A stretch of 6,246 nucleotides of DNA, from assembly GCA_024642645.1 (NCBI GenBank), contig JAHEAS010000222.1, positions 1-6,246 of the forward strand, in the 5' to 3' direction. This stretch comes from Saprospirales bacterium (GTDB lineage Bacteria; Bacteroidota; Bacteroidia; Chitinophagales; Saprospiraceae). The translations under genes and the position numbers were made by a program. Positions 1 to 6,073 of the stretch are shown in pieces. The notes under the pieces were generated by a model that ran no database searches, was not told where the DNA came from, and worked only from the letters and a program-made list of their open reading frames with translations. The stretch's first letter is position 1. Each line of letters starts with the position of its first letter.

Positions 1-111
1 CGACGATTGAGTGGGAGTAGGCGAATTGGCAAATTAGCCTTTTGGCATATCGGGTAAGTTCTACCTAAAATCGCCAAAACGCCAAAAATCTAAATTGCAA
101 ATAAAAGCAAC
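1..111. other. Gene-free leader upstream of the lipoprotein gene, with overlapping inverted repeats
   Basis: No credible coding region is visible here. An 18-nt imperfect inverted repeat pairs 29-46 with 81-98 (15 of 18 positions by eye; core TTTTGGC with GCCAAAA). GCCAAAA occurs twice, at 73-79 and 81-87, so the left arm has two possible partners. A compact alternative hairpin pairs 20-27 (GGCGAATT) with 32-39 (AATTAGCC), 7 of 8 positions with a 4-nt loop, and uses part of the same left arm. The last 25 bases before the ATG are A-rich and lack a Shine-Dalgarno sequence, as is common in Bacteroidota. I could not place a promoter with confidence. The repeats could be the tail of an upstream gene's terminator, a leader structure, or neutral intergenic palindromes. 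Confidence 0.45.
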
Positions 112-1593
112 ATGAAAAAAAGGACGATTAGTCTCAAATGGTTGAACATAATAATCGCCACTGTTTTTTTGGCATTGGCGCTTCCGGCATGTGGATGGCT
201 GAAACCTGCCACCGATCCTTCCAAAGAGAAAGTTTACAAAGACGAGGACTTGGGTGATATTCAGGGAACGAAAGTGTATGACCCAGAAACCGGCACATAC
301 CGGACCGTCCACGAGGTAAACGAGGAAGTTGATACGATAGCTTGGAAAGTGCTTCCAGCAGAAAAATACCCACCCATCAAGACGGATAGCCCAATGACAG
401 GGGGAACCAAGCCTCCGGCGACTGGTGGCAATAATGGTGGCGGCAACACTGGAGGAGGTGCAACTGGAGGTGCAGGTGATGGCACCGGCGATATCTCTAT
501 TTTGCTTCCGTTTCTGGCCAATGCTTCATCCAGTGGCGTTCCTGACAATTCACTTTGGGCTTTGAATTTTTATGCTGGCGCAAGGCTGGCTTATGACGAT
601 TTAGAGGAGGATGGCGCAAAATTCAATGTCTCCATCATGGACTCAGAGGCTTCTATCTCAAAAGTGAACAATCTCCTTAAAAGTGGCGACCTGCCCAAGT
701 CTGACCTTATTATCGGGCCATACAAGCGGGAAATTGTGGACGTCATGCAAGCCTTTTCAAAGAAAAACAAAGTTCCACTCGTAGTGCCATACACGGCACA
801 AATGGGAATGGCAGAGGATAATCCTTTCTATATCCAAGTCAACCCATCGCTGAAAGCACATTGCGAAGCAATGACAAAGCATATCCGCAGAACATACCAG
901 CCAGAAAACGTGGTGTTGGTAGCATTGGACAAACCAGAGGAAAAGGCGAGGTTCAAGTATTTTCAGGACGCAAATACCTTGATTGAAAAGGGTAGTACCG
1001 TCAAGAAATTCCAAGAATTGCTAGTGCCGGAAAGTGGTTCAAACTTTCAGACAATTGATGTTTCTAAGTATTTTAAACCCAACAAAACAACAGTTTTTGT
1101 GGTGCCTTCCTGGTCTAACCAAACTTTTATTTATTCGCTACTCAGGCAACTCATGGCCAAACAAGCAGAAGGTGAAGACATCGTGGTGTATGGCATGAGC
1201 ATGTGGCTTGATTTTGAGCAAATTGATTTTGAATACTACGAAAAATTAGGGCTTCATGTCAGCAGCGCATCCTATGTGGATGAAAATGATGAGCGGGTGA
1301 AGCAGTTTAAAAAGAAATTTTTCGATTCTTACGGCTCCGTACCTGATGAAGAGGCTTTTCTTGGTTATGACGTGATGTTGTATTTTGGAAAAATGCTGGC
1401 CAAGCATGGCAAAGACTTTGCGAAGTATCTCGACTCCTCACCATCAGATGTACTCCATGGGCGCTTTGAGTTCAATCCGGTCGTACTTAATCCAGATAAG
1501 CACAAAGAGAACTTAAAGTACTTTGACCAGTTGGAAAATACCTATGTCCATATCTTGAAATTCCGGTATTTCCACTTGCAGCCAGCGGATTGA
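112..1593 (+). CDS. Lipoprotein with type I periplasmic-binding-protein (ABC substrate-binding-like) domain
   Basis: The 493-residue protein starts with a lipoprotein signal peptide: basic KKR at residues 2-4, a hydrophobic core at about 11-24, and a lipobox LPAC with the acylated cysteine at 27. Residue +2 is Gly and no acidic cluster follows, so the Bacteroidota surface-export signal is not evident; a periplasm-facing anchor is my inference. Residues 30-94 form a charged region, followed by a Gly/Thr/Pro/Asn-rich tether at 95-127 with TGG units at 96, 104, 113 and 118. From 128 to about 490 it reads as a leucine/amino-acid-binding-type fold: ISILLPF first strand, GARLAYDD helix, DLIIGPY at 198-204, VPLVVPY, then a C-terminal FLGYDVMLYFGKML helix and LHGRFEF. 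The ligand is unknown and no transporter permease lies nearby, so transport is not implied; a role in envelope sensing or cell-wall assembly (compare LpoA-like folds) is equally possible. The ATG at 112 is chosen because it places the signal peptide correctly. Transcription probably ends at the hairpin at 1667-1700. Confidence 0.85.
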   Translation: MKKRTISLKWLNIIIATVFLALALPACGWLKPATDPSKEKVYKDEDLGDIQGTKVYDPETGTYRTVHEVNEEVDTIAWKVLPAEKYPPIKTDSPMTGGTKPPATGGNNGGGNTGGGATGGAGDGTGDISILLPFLANASSSGVPDNSLWALNFYAGARLAYDDLEEDGAKFNVSIMDSEASISKVNNLLKSGDLPKSDLIIGPYKREIVDVMQAFSKKNKVPLVVPYTAQMGMAEDNPFYIQVNPSLKAHCEAMTKHIRRTYQPENVVLVALDKPEEKARFKYFQDANTLIEKGSTVKKFQELLVPESGSNFQTIDVSKYFKPNKTTVFVVPSWSNQTFIYSLLRQLMAKQAEGEDIVVYGMSMWLDFEQIDFEYYEKLGLHVSSASYVDENDERVKQFKKKFFDSYGSVPDEEAFLGYDVMLYFGKMLAKHGKDFAKYLDSSPSDVLHGRFEFNPVVLNPDKHKENLKYFDQLENTYVHILKFRYFHLQPAD

Positions 1594-1607
1594 GTTGGAA
1601 TTGGAAA

Positions 1608-1657
1608 TTTGGAATAGGGTATTTCTAGTTCTCAAATACTAATACCCAATTCCCAAA
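1608..1657. repeat. Imperfect inverted repeat downstream of the lipoprotein gene
   Basis: The arm 1611-1623 (GGAATAGGGTATT) pairs with 1641-1653 (AATACCCAATTCC) at 12 of 13 positions across a 17-nt loop. With one bulged base the stem extends outward to 1608 and 1657. It is preceded by three TTGGAA units at 1595-1600, 1601-1606 and 1609-1614. The arm's CCCAATTCCC (1645-1654) reappears in reverse orientation as GGGAATTGGG at 5943-5952, in the other large intergenic region. It has no T-tract of its own and lies just before a better terminator, so it may protect mRNA 3' ends or be a dispersed intergenic palindrome. Confidence 0.5.
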
Positions 1658-1666
1658 GCCCATATC

Positions 1667-1700
1667 AAAGCCGGAAGCAAACCTTCCGGCTTTGTTTTTT
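1667..1700 (+). terminator. Intrinsic (Rho-independent) terminator of the lipoprotein gene
   Basis: An 11-bp perfect stem pairs 1667-1677 (AAAGCCGGAAG) with 1683-1693 (CTTCCGGCTTT) around a 5-nt loop, CAAAC. It is followed by G and then six Ts at 1695-1700. This is a textbook terminator on the + strand, about 75 bp past the lipoprotein stop codon. The reverse strand lacks an equally good T-tract: the bases before the stem, 1661-1666, read CATATC. Its T-tract ends at the base before the trmH ATG at 1701, so trmH has no leader beyond the terminator itself. Confidence 0.88.
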
Positions 1701-2339
1701 ATGCAAAAAAAACGACTTGATAAATTCAATGCAGTTGTTAACCGCCGTCAACCCGACCTGACGGTGGTGCTGGAAAACGTGACGGACATGCACAATATCG
1801 GGGCAGTTATCCGTACGGCTGATTCGGTAGGGGTGGGCGAAATATATATCCTGAACACAGATGCCCACTTGCAAACCGAGTTTGTGAAAATAGGCAAGCG
1901 CACCTCCATGGGCTCTGGGAAATGGGTGGAAGCCCATTATTTCACAGATGCTGACCTTTGTTTTGAAAAATTGCGAAACAAATACAGCAAGGTGCTTGGT
2001 GCCATGCTGGGCGAGGGTGTCAGCGATTTTCACCATATTGACTTAACCGAACCAACAGCCCTTTTTTTTGGCAACGAGCGCCGGGGGATTTCGACCGTTT
2101 CACAACCATTGCTTGATGGGAAATTTATGATTCCACAGGTGGGGATGGCGGAAAGTTTGAACATTTCGGTCGCTTGTGCGGTGACATTGTACGAAGCTTT
2201 CCGGCAAAGAAATGCGAAAGGGTTTTACGAAGCACCTTACCAATTAAATGAAACTCAAAGAAAAGCCTTGTTCGATGTTTATTTTGAAAAACACAAGGCA
2301 AGAGATAGGCGGGCAGTTAAGTCGTGGAAGCAGGAATGA
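1701..2339 (+). CDS. trmH: tRNA (guanosine-18) 2'-O-methyltransferase, SPOUT/TrmH family
   Basis: TrmH transfers a methyl group from S-adenosylmethionine to the 2'-OH of G18 in the D-loop of tRNAs. The 212-residue product shows all three SpoU motifs: motif 1 around HNIGAVIRTADSVGV (N32 and the catalytic-type R38), motif 2 LFFGNERRGIS (E126), and motif 3 IPQVGMAESLNISVACAV (S152, N154), the knot segment that binds cofactor. RRQPDLTV at 15-22 matches the start of E. coli TrmH as I remember it, and both proteins have 14 residues before this RRQPDLT. This supports the ATG at 1701 over the in-frame TTG at 1692, which lies inside the terminator stem. The basic C-terminal tail fits the tRNA-binding extension. 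No Shine-Dalgarno sequence is possible, because the upstream bases are hairpin plus T-tract. trmH is convergent with smc, with a 7-bp gap. A related SpoU enzyme (rRNA or other tRNA target) is less likely given the N-terminal match. Confidence 0.9.
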   Translation: MQKKRLDKFNAVVNRRQPDLTVVLENVTDMHNIGAVIRTADSVGVGEIYILNTDAHLQTEFVKIGKRTSMGSGKWVEAHYFTDADLCFEKLRNKYSKVLGAMLGEGVSDFHHIDLTEPTALFFGNERRGISTVSQPLLDGKFMIPQVGMAESLNISVACAVTLYEAFRQRNAKGFYEAPYQLNETQRKALFDVYFEKHKARDRRAVKSWKQE

Positions 2340-2346
2340 TTTTTCA

Positions 2347-5300
2347 TCAATTCTCTACCTCCGAGAAAACCATATCATTTTTCAAGCTCCTAAAATCTAC
2401 AGGCGTCACCGCCGACACTCCCTGTTCTGCCATATAAACTCCATAAATGGTGTCCACAGCAGCCATCGTTTGCTTGTTGTGCGTAACGATAATGAACTGG
2501 CTGTCCTTGCTGAAATCCTTAATGATATGGTTGAATTTCTCGATGTTGGCATCGTCCAGCGGGGCATCTACTTCATCGAAGATGCAGAATGGGGCGGGTT
2601 TGAGTAGGTAGAGCGAAAAGAGTAGGGCAGTGGCGGTCAGTGTTTTTTCTCCACCCGAAAGCTGGCTGATACTTTGAGGGCGTTTACCTTTTGGCTTCGC
2701 AACAATTTCGATGCTGCTTTCCAGTGGATTTTCGGGGTCAAGTAAGATAAGGTCAGCAGTGTCGTCATTGGTGAACAGGCTGCGGAAGGCGTCGATAAAA
2801 TAAAGACGAACCTTGCCAAATGCCTCAAGGAACTGGGCAGTGGCTGTCTCTTCAATTTCTCGAATCGTTTCCATCAGGTCATCCTTGGCCTTCAAGATAT
2901 CGTCCCGCTGCTCTGTGATAGTATCGTGACGTTCCTTCATTTCCTCGTAAGCCTCCAAGGCCATTGGATTGATTTCACCATAATTATCCAAGCGCCCTTT
3001 CATGCGTTCGACTTTGATTTGCAGGTCATTTTCGTCCAATCCTGCCCTTTCTTCTTCAGTCAGTGTCAGCGCTTCATGGTCGTTTATGCTGAGGCTGAAC
3101 TCAATTCGGAGCCGCTCCGCAATGTTCGTTAGTTGGTACTTGGTATCGCTGTACTTATCTTTAGTGTTGTTGATTTTAATCTGAGACTCTTGTGATTGGC
3201 GGGCCAATTGCCGAAGCTTATCCTCAATCTCATGGATGATGTTACGTGCTGAAAAGAAAGTCTGCTCAGTCTGAGAAAGGGCACCTTCTTTCTCTTTGCG
3301 AACTTCATAACTCAACTGCAACGCTTTAACCAGCCGCTCAATATCATCGTTGATTTGAGCCACCTCATCGCCTGATTGGTCGAGTGAACGCTGGTTGGAG
3401 GCCAATGTGGCTTTGGTTTCGTCGAGTTGTTTTTCTCTGAAAGAAAGCTCTCTTTGCTGCGCCGACACCTTGTTTTGCTGCTTGATGAACTCAATATTGT
3501 TGTTGTTAAACTCAGTGCTGGCTTGGCTCATCTCTTCGGCGACAACACGGAATTTACCGTCTGTATTGCTGATTTCCTTTCGAGCCACATCGGCGGTTTG
3601 CAGCTTTTCTTCCAGTAGTTTTTCGCTGGCTGCATTGGCTGCTTCGAAGCCTTTGATGCGCTCCAAAGTCTGAACTTTCTTGGCATCCACATCCCGGATA
3701 TACGATTCGAAGCTGTCCAAACGTGCGGCCAGTGACACTCGTTCTTGCGATACTTTGTTCAGCAAATTTTGCTCTTGCTGAATCTGCTGCCTAGACTGCT
3801 GACCTTTCAAAGTTTCGATACTCGACTTTAATTGGTACATCTCCGTCGAGAGCTTGTTTTCGTCTTCCTCGCCCCGCTTGATGGCATTTTCTAAAATTTC
3901 AAGGTTCTTTTTTCTTCCGATTTTTTTGCCTTCAAACAATCCAACACTGCCACCGCTCAAGCTGTGCCTGCGTTGTATAAAACGGCCAGATTTGGCTAAC
4001 AATGTGACGTTATCATTGGACAATTGCTTCGCAGTCTCCTCTTTTTCAAGGATGAAAACATTGTCCAAAAGGAAATTAATAAGGTTGCGGTATGCGGGGT
4101 CGCACTGTACAAGGTCAGTGGCGGGTCGCATGTCACCGGATAGCATAGCGATGCTCGGCGTGAAGTCCTTGAAGCTGTCGTTGACGAAAAAATTGGCCTT
4201 ACCTTTTTGGGCGGATTGCAGCAACTGCACCGCCTGCTGGGCGTCCGTCATATTTTCGGTCACATAAAAATTAAGGTAGGGTTCGAGGAAGTTTTCGATG
4301 GCCACACGGTAGTCCACCTCCACGTAAATCAGGTCGGAGAGGAGCGGTGCTTGTTTTGTCCAGTTTTTTGCATTGCTCAAAAACCGGATGCTCTCCGGGA
4401 AACCTTCCAAGCTTTCGACCATACTTTTGGTCAGCTTGTATTCATTTCGCTTGGCATCTAGTTCCCGGTGTATTTTCTGCACACGGCTTTTTAGGTCGTC
4501 AAGTTTTGTTTCACCTTCGGCAATGGCTTCTCTGCGTTTTTCTTCCATTTGTTCGAGCGATTCCACACTGGCTCGACGCTCAGCTTCTTCCTTTTCCAGT
4601 TCTACTATTTTGCTCCGCAACGACTCGGTCTCTGTTTTCCGGTTCTTTACTTCCTCTTCACCATGAGCAATGTCATGCCGAAGGTTTTCTATCTGGTTGG
4701 TATTTACCGCTTTCGACTTTTCCAATTCGTACAACTCCCGCTCCACTCGCTGTTGGTTCTGCATGATGGCGTCCAATCCAGCCTTCATTTCACCGTGGCT
4801 CTGGCGAATATCGTTCAGCCGTTTTTCGGCAGCTTCCAATTGCTGCTCCAGTTTTCCTTCCAATCGGCGGTCTTCCGTCAGCGTCTCCCGATATCCAGCG
4901 ATTTCCTCTTCCAGCGTCGAAATGCGTGATTTTGCAATCAAAATCGCCTCTTGCGATTTGGTTTTGTTTTGCTCCACAAACGTGATGCGCTGCTCCAGTA
5001 CCCGCTTCTCGTTTTCCATGTCCCGAATCTTCCCGACGAGCTGGTTCATTTCCCGCTGCCGTTCGCTCAGGGCCTGTTCTTGGTCGAGGTTGGCCTTGCG
5101 CTGCGCCTCCAATCCGGCTTCCATTTGCCGCTGCTCCACTTCGAGTTGGCGGTAGCGGTCTTCCTCTTTTTCCAGCGAATCCTTGAGTTCCTTGTACCTG
5201 GCTTTGAGTGATTCGGATTTCAGCGCCGCCAATTTGATGGATAAATCCTTGTATTCATTTTTTAATTCAAAATACCGTTTCGTCCGCTTGGCCTGTTGCT

Positions 5301-5916
5301 CCAGCGTTTTTAGGTTGTTGTTGATTTCAAACAACAAATCTTCCACCCGCTCCAAGTCGGCGGTAGTGGCTTGCAGTTTTTGGAGTGTTTCCCGTTTCCT
5401 GATTTTGTATTTTGAAATGCCAGCGGCCTGCTCGAACATCTTGCGGCGGGCGTTGTCCTTGTCAGCCAGAATCTCGTCCACCATGCCTAGGGCGATGATG
5501 GCGTAGCTGTTGGAACCGATGCCCGTGTCCATCAGCAAGTTGGTGATGTCCTTCAGGCGGCAAACGACGCCGTTCAGTTGGTACTCGCTCTCGCCACTTC
5601 GGTACAGCCTGCGGGTGATTGCGACGGAATTATACTCGGTAGGTAGCAGGTTTTTGGTGTTCTCAAAGGTGAGCGTCACCTGCGCCATGCCGCCCTGCTT
5701 GCGGGTCTTCGTGCCGTTGAAGATGAGGCTGGTCATGGTGTCGAGGCGCAGCTCGCTGCTCTTCTGCTCGCCCAGTACCCACCGGATGGCGTCCACGACG
5801 TTGCTCTTGCCCGAGCCGTTCGGCCCGACAATGCCAATGACATCCTCGTTGAAATGGATGACCGTTTCATCGGCGAAGGACTTGAAGCCTTTTATTTCGA
5901 GGGTCTTGAGACGCAT
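2347..5916 (-). CDS. smc: Chromosome partition protein SMC (condensin ATPase)
   Basis: SMC forms a ring-shaped homodimer that, with ScpA and ScpB, compacts and segregates the chromosome by ATP-driven loop extrusion. The 1189-residue product has the full architecture at normal bacterial length. The N-terminal head has Walker A GPNGSGKS at 31-38 and R57 (arginine-finger position). A coiled coil spans about 172-500, the hinge about 505-660 (ending near HSLSGGSVG), and a returning Glu/Gln-rich coil about 665-1015. The C-terminal head has the signature LSGGEK at 1086-1091, Walker B CIFDEVD with catalytic E1115, a D-loop around L1120-D1122, and the switch histidine H1146 in VTHNKQ. The hinge and lack of a CXXC zinc hook exclude Rad50/SbcC. 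The Q-loop position (143) is Leu in ALGMVDEIL; I recall this as usual in the phylum. The ATG at 5916 gives the canonical MRLKTLEIKGFKSF start. scpA and scpB are not in the window. GC content is clearly higher in the first ~400 bp of the gene (about 59% by hand count) than mid-gene (about 44%). Confidence 0.97.
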   Translation of the reverse strand: MRLKTLEIKGFKSFADETVIHFNEDVIGIVGPNGSGKSNVVDAIRWVLGEQKSSELRLDTMTSLIFNGTKTRKQGGMAQVTLTFENTKNLLPTEYNSVAITRRLYRSGESEYQLNGVVCRLKDITNLLMDTGIGSNSYAIIALGMVDEILADKDNARRKMFEQAAGISKYKIRKRETLQKLQATTADLERVEDLLFEINNNLKTLEQQAKRTKRYFELKNEYKDLSIKLAALKSESLKARYKELKDSLEKEEDRYRQLEVEQRQMEAGLEAQRKANLDQEQALSERQREMNQLVGKIRDMENEKRVLEQRITFVEQNKTKSQEAILIAKSRISTLEEEIAGYRETLTEDRRLEGKLEQQLEAAEKRLNDIRQSHGEMKAGLDAIMQNQQRVERELYELEKSKAVNTNQIENLRHDIAHGEEEVKNRKTETESLRSKIVELEKEEAERRASVESLEQMEEKRREAIAEGETKLDDLKSRVQKIHRELDAKRNEYKLTKSMVESLEGFPESIRFLSNAKNWTKQAPLLSDLIYVEVDYRVAIENFLEPYLNFYVTENMTDAQQAVQLLQSAQKGKANFFVNDSFKDFTPSIAMLSGDMRPATDLVQCDPAYRNLINFLLDNVFILEKEETAKQLSNDNVTLLAKSGRFIQRRHSLSGGSVGLFEGKKIGRKKNLEILENAIKRGEEDENKLSTEMYQLKSSIETLKGQQSRQQIQQEQNLLNKVSQERVSLAARLDSFESYIRDVDAKKVQTLERIKGFEAANAASEKLLEEKLQTADVARKEISNTDGKFRVVAEEMSQASTEFNNNNIEFIKQQNKVSAQQRELSFREKQLDETKATLASNQRSLDQSGDEVAQINDDIERLVKALQLSYEVRKEKEGALSQTEQTFFSARNIIHEIEDKLRQLARQSQESQIKINNTKDKYSDTKYQLTNIAERLRIEFSLSINDHEALTLTEEERAGLDENDLQIKVERMKGRLDNYGEINPMALEAYEEMKERHDTITEQRDDILKAKDDLMETIREIEETATAQFLEAFGKVRLYFIDAFRSLFTNDDTADLILLDPENPLESSIEIVAKPKGKRPQSISQLSGGEKTLTATALLFSLYLLKPAPFCIFDEVDAPLDDANIEKFNHIIKDFSKDSQFIIVTHNKQTMAAVDTIYGVYMAEQGVSAVTPVDFRSLKNDMVFSEVEN

Positions 5917-6073
5917 TTGTTCTGTTTCGGGGGGCGAAGGTAGGGAATTGGGTGGGTTTGGTGATGGTGAGTTTTCAACAAAAGTTTGTTTATAACAGCA
6001 ACCATCTTCTAGTGAAATGAAAGAAAGTCTGATTTGAATTGCCTTAATTTGAGGTTAAAATTTAATTGTAAAC
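5917..6073. promoter_or_regulatory. Divergent intergenic region between smc (-) and dinB (+)
   Basis: This 157-bp gap must carry the start signals of smc leftward and, unless dinB depends on another promoter, of dinB rightward. It is sharply bipartite. 5925-5961 is G-rich on the + strand, with runs at 5929-5934, 5943-5945, 5950-5952 and 5954-5956. 5963-6073 is AT-rich. I found no match to the Bacteroidota -33/-7 consensus (TTG ... TAnnTTTG) with correct spacing on either strand; near misses are TAATTTG at 6045-6051 (+) and an AACTTTTG-like stretch on the - strand near 5980. The smc leader is A-rich just before its ATG and lacks a Shine-Dalgarno sequence. No LexA-like or other operator palindrome is apparent. 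Confidence 0.4.
5929..5956 (+). other. Putative G-quadruplex-forming sequence next to the smc start
   Basis: Four G-runs of at least three occur on the + strand: 5929-5934 (six Gs), 5943-5945, 5950-5952 and 5954-5956, with loops of 8, 4 and 1 nt. The first loop is one base longer than the usual 7-nt limit. For smc, which is transcribed leftward, this is the template strand, and the run begins 13 bp upstream of the ATG. TTCG at 5926-5929 and CGAA at 5935-5938 could instead form a small hairpin around five Gs. Folding is inferred from the base pattern only. Confidence 0.4.

Noticed and set aside
1692..1700. TTG at 1692 as the trmH start
   Set aside because: It falls in the terminator stem and adds MFF; the ATG at 1701 matches the N-terminal length of E. 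coli TrmH.
1665..2036. 123-codon open frame on the - strand opposite trmH
   Set aside because: It lies fully antisense to conserved SpoU motifs, runs into the terminator and has no recognisable domain.
3854..5155. Several long open frames on the + strand across the smc coding region (for example 3854-4267, 4347-4766, 4670-5155)
   Set aside because: They are antisense to a complete canonical smc, rich in Ser, Cys and Phe as expected from reversed coiled-coil codons, and match no family I recognise.
2347..5916. Rad50/SbcC-type repair ATPase instead of SMC
   Set aside because: A globular hinge of about 150 residues is present with no CXXC zinc hook, and both heads have SMC-type motifs.
5510..5995. 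161-codon open frame on the + strand opposite the smc 5' end
   Set aside because: It is a shadow of the conserved SMC head and runs out into the intergenic region; it shows no domain or start signal.
6017..6037. Short frame starting ATG at 6017 as a dinB start or leader peptide
   Set aside because: It is out of frame with dinB and stops after six codons (TGA at 6035-6037); nothing supports its translation.
6033..6051. Bacteroidota-type promoter for dinB (TTG and TAATTTG)
   Set aside because: The -7-like element is one base short of TAnnTTTG and the TTG is only about 8 nt upstream, not about 20.
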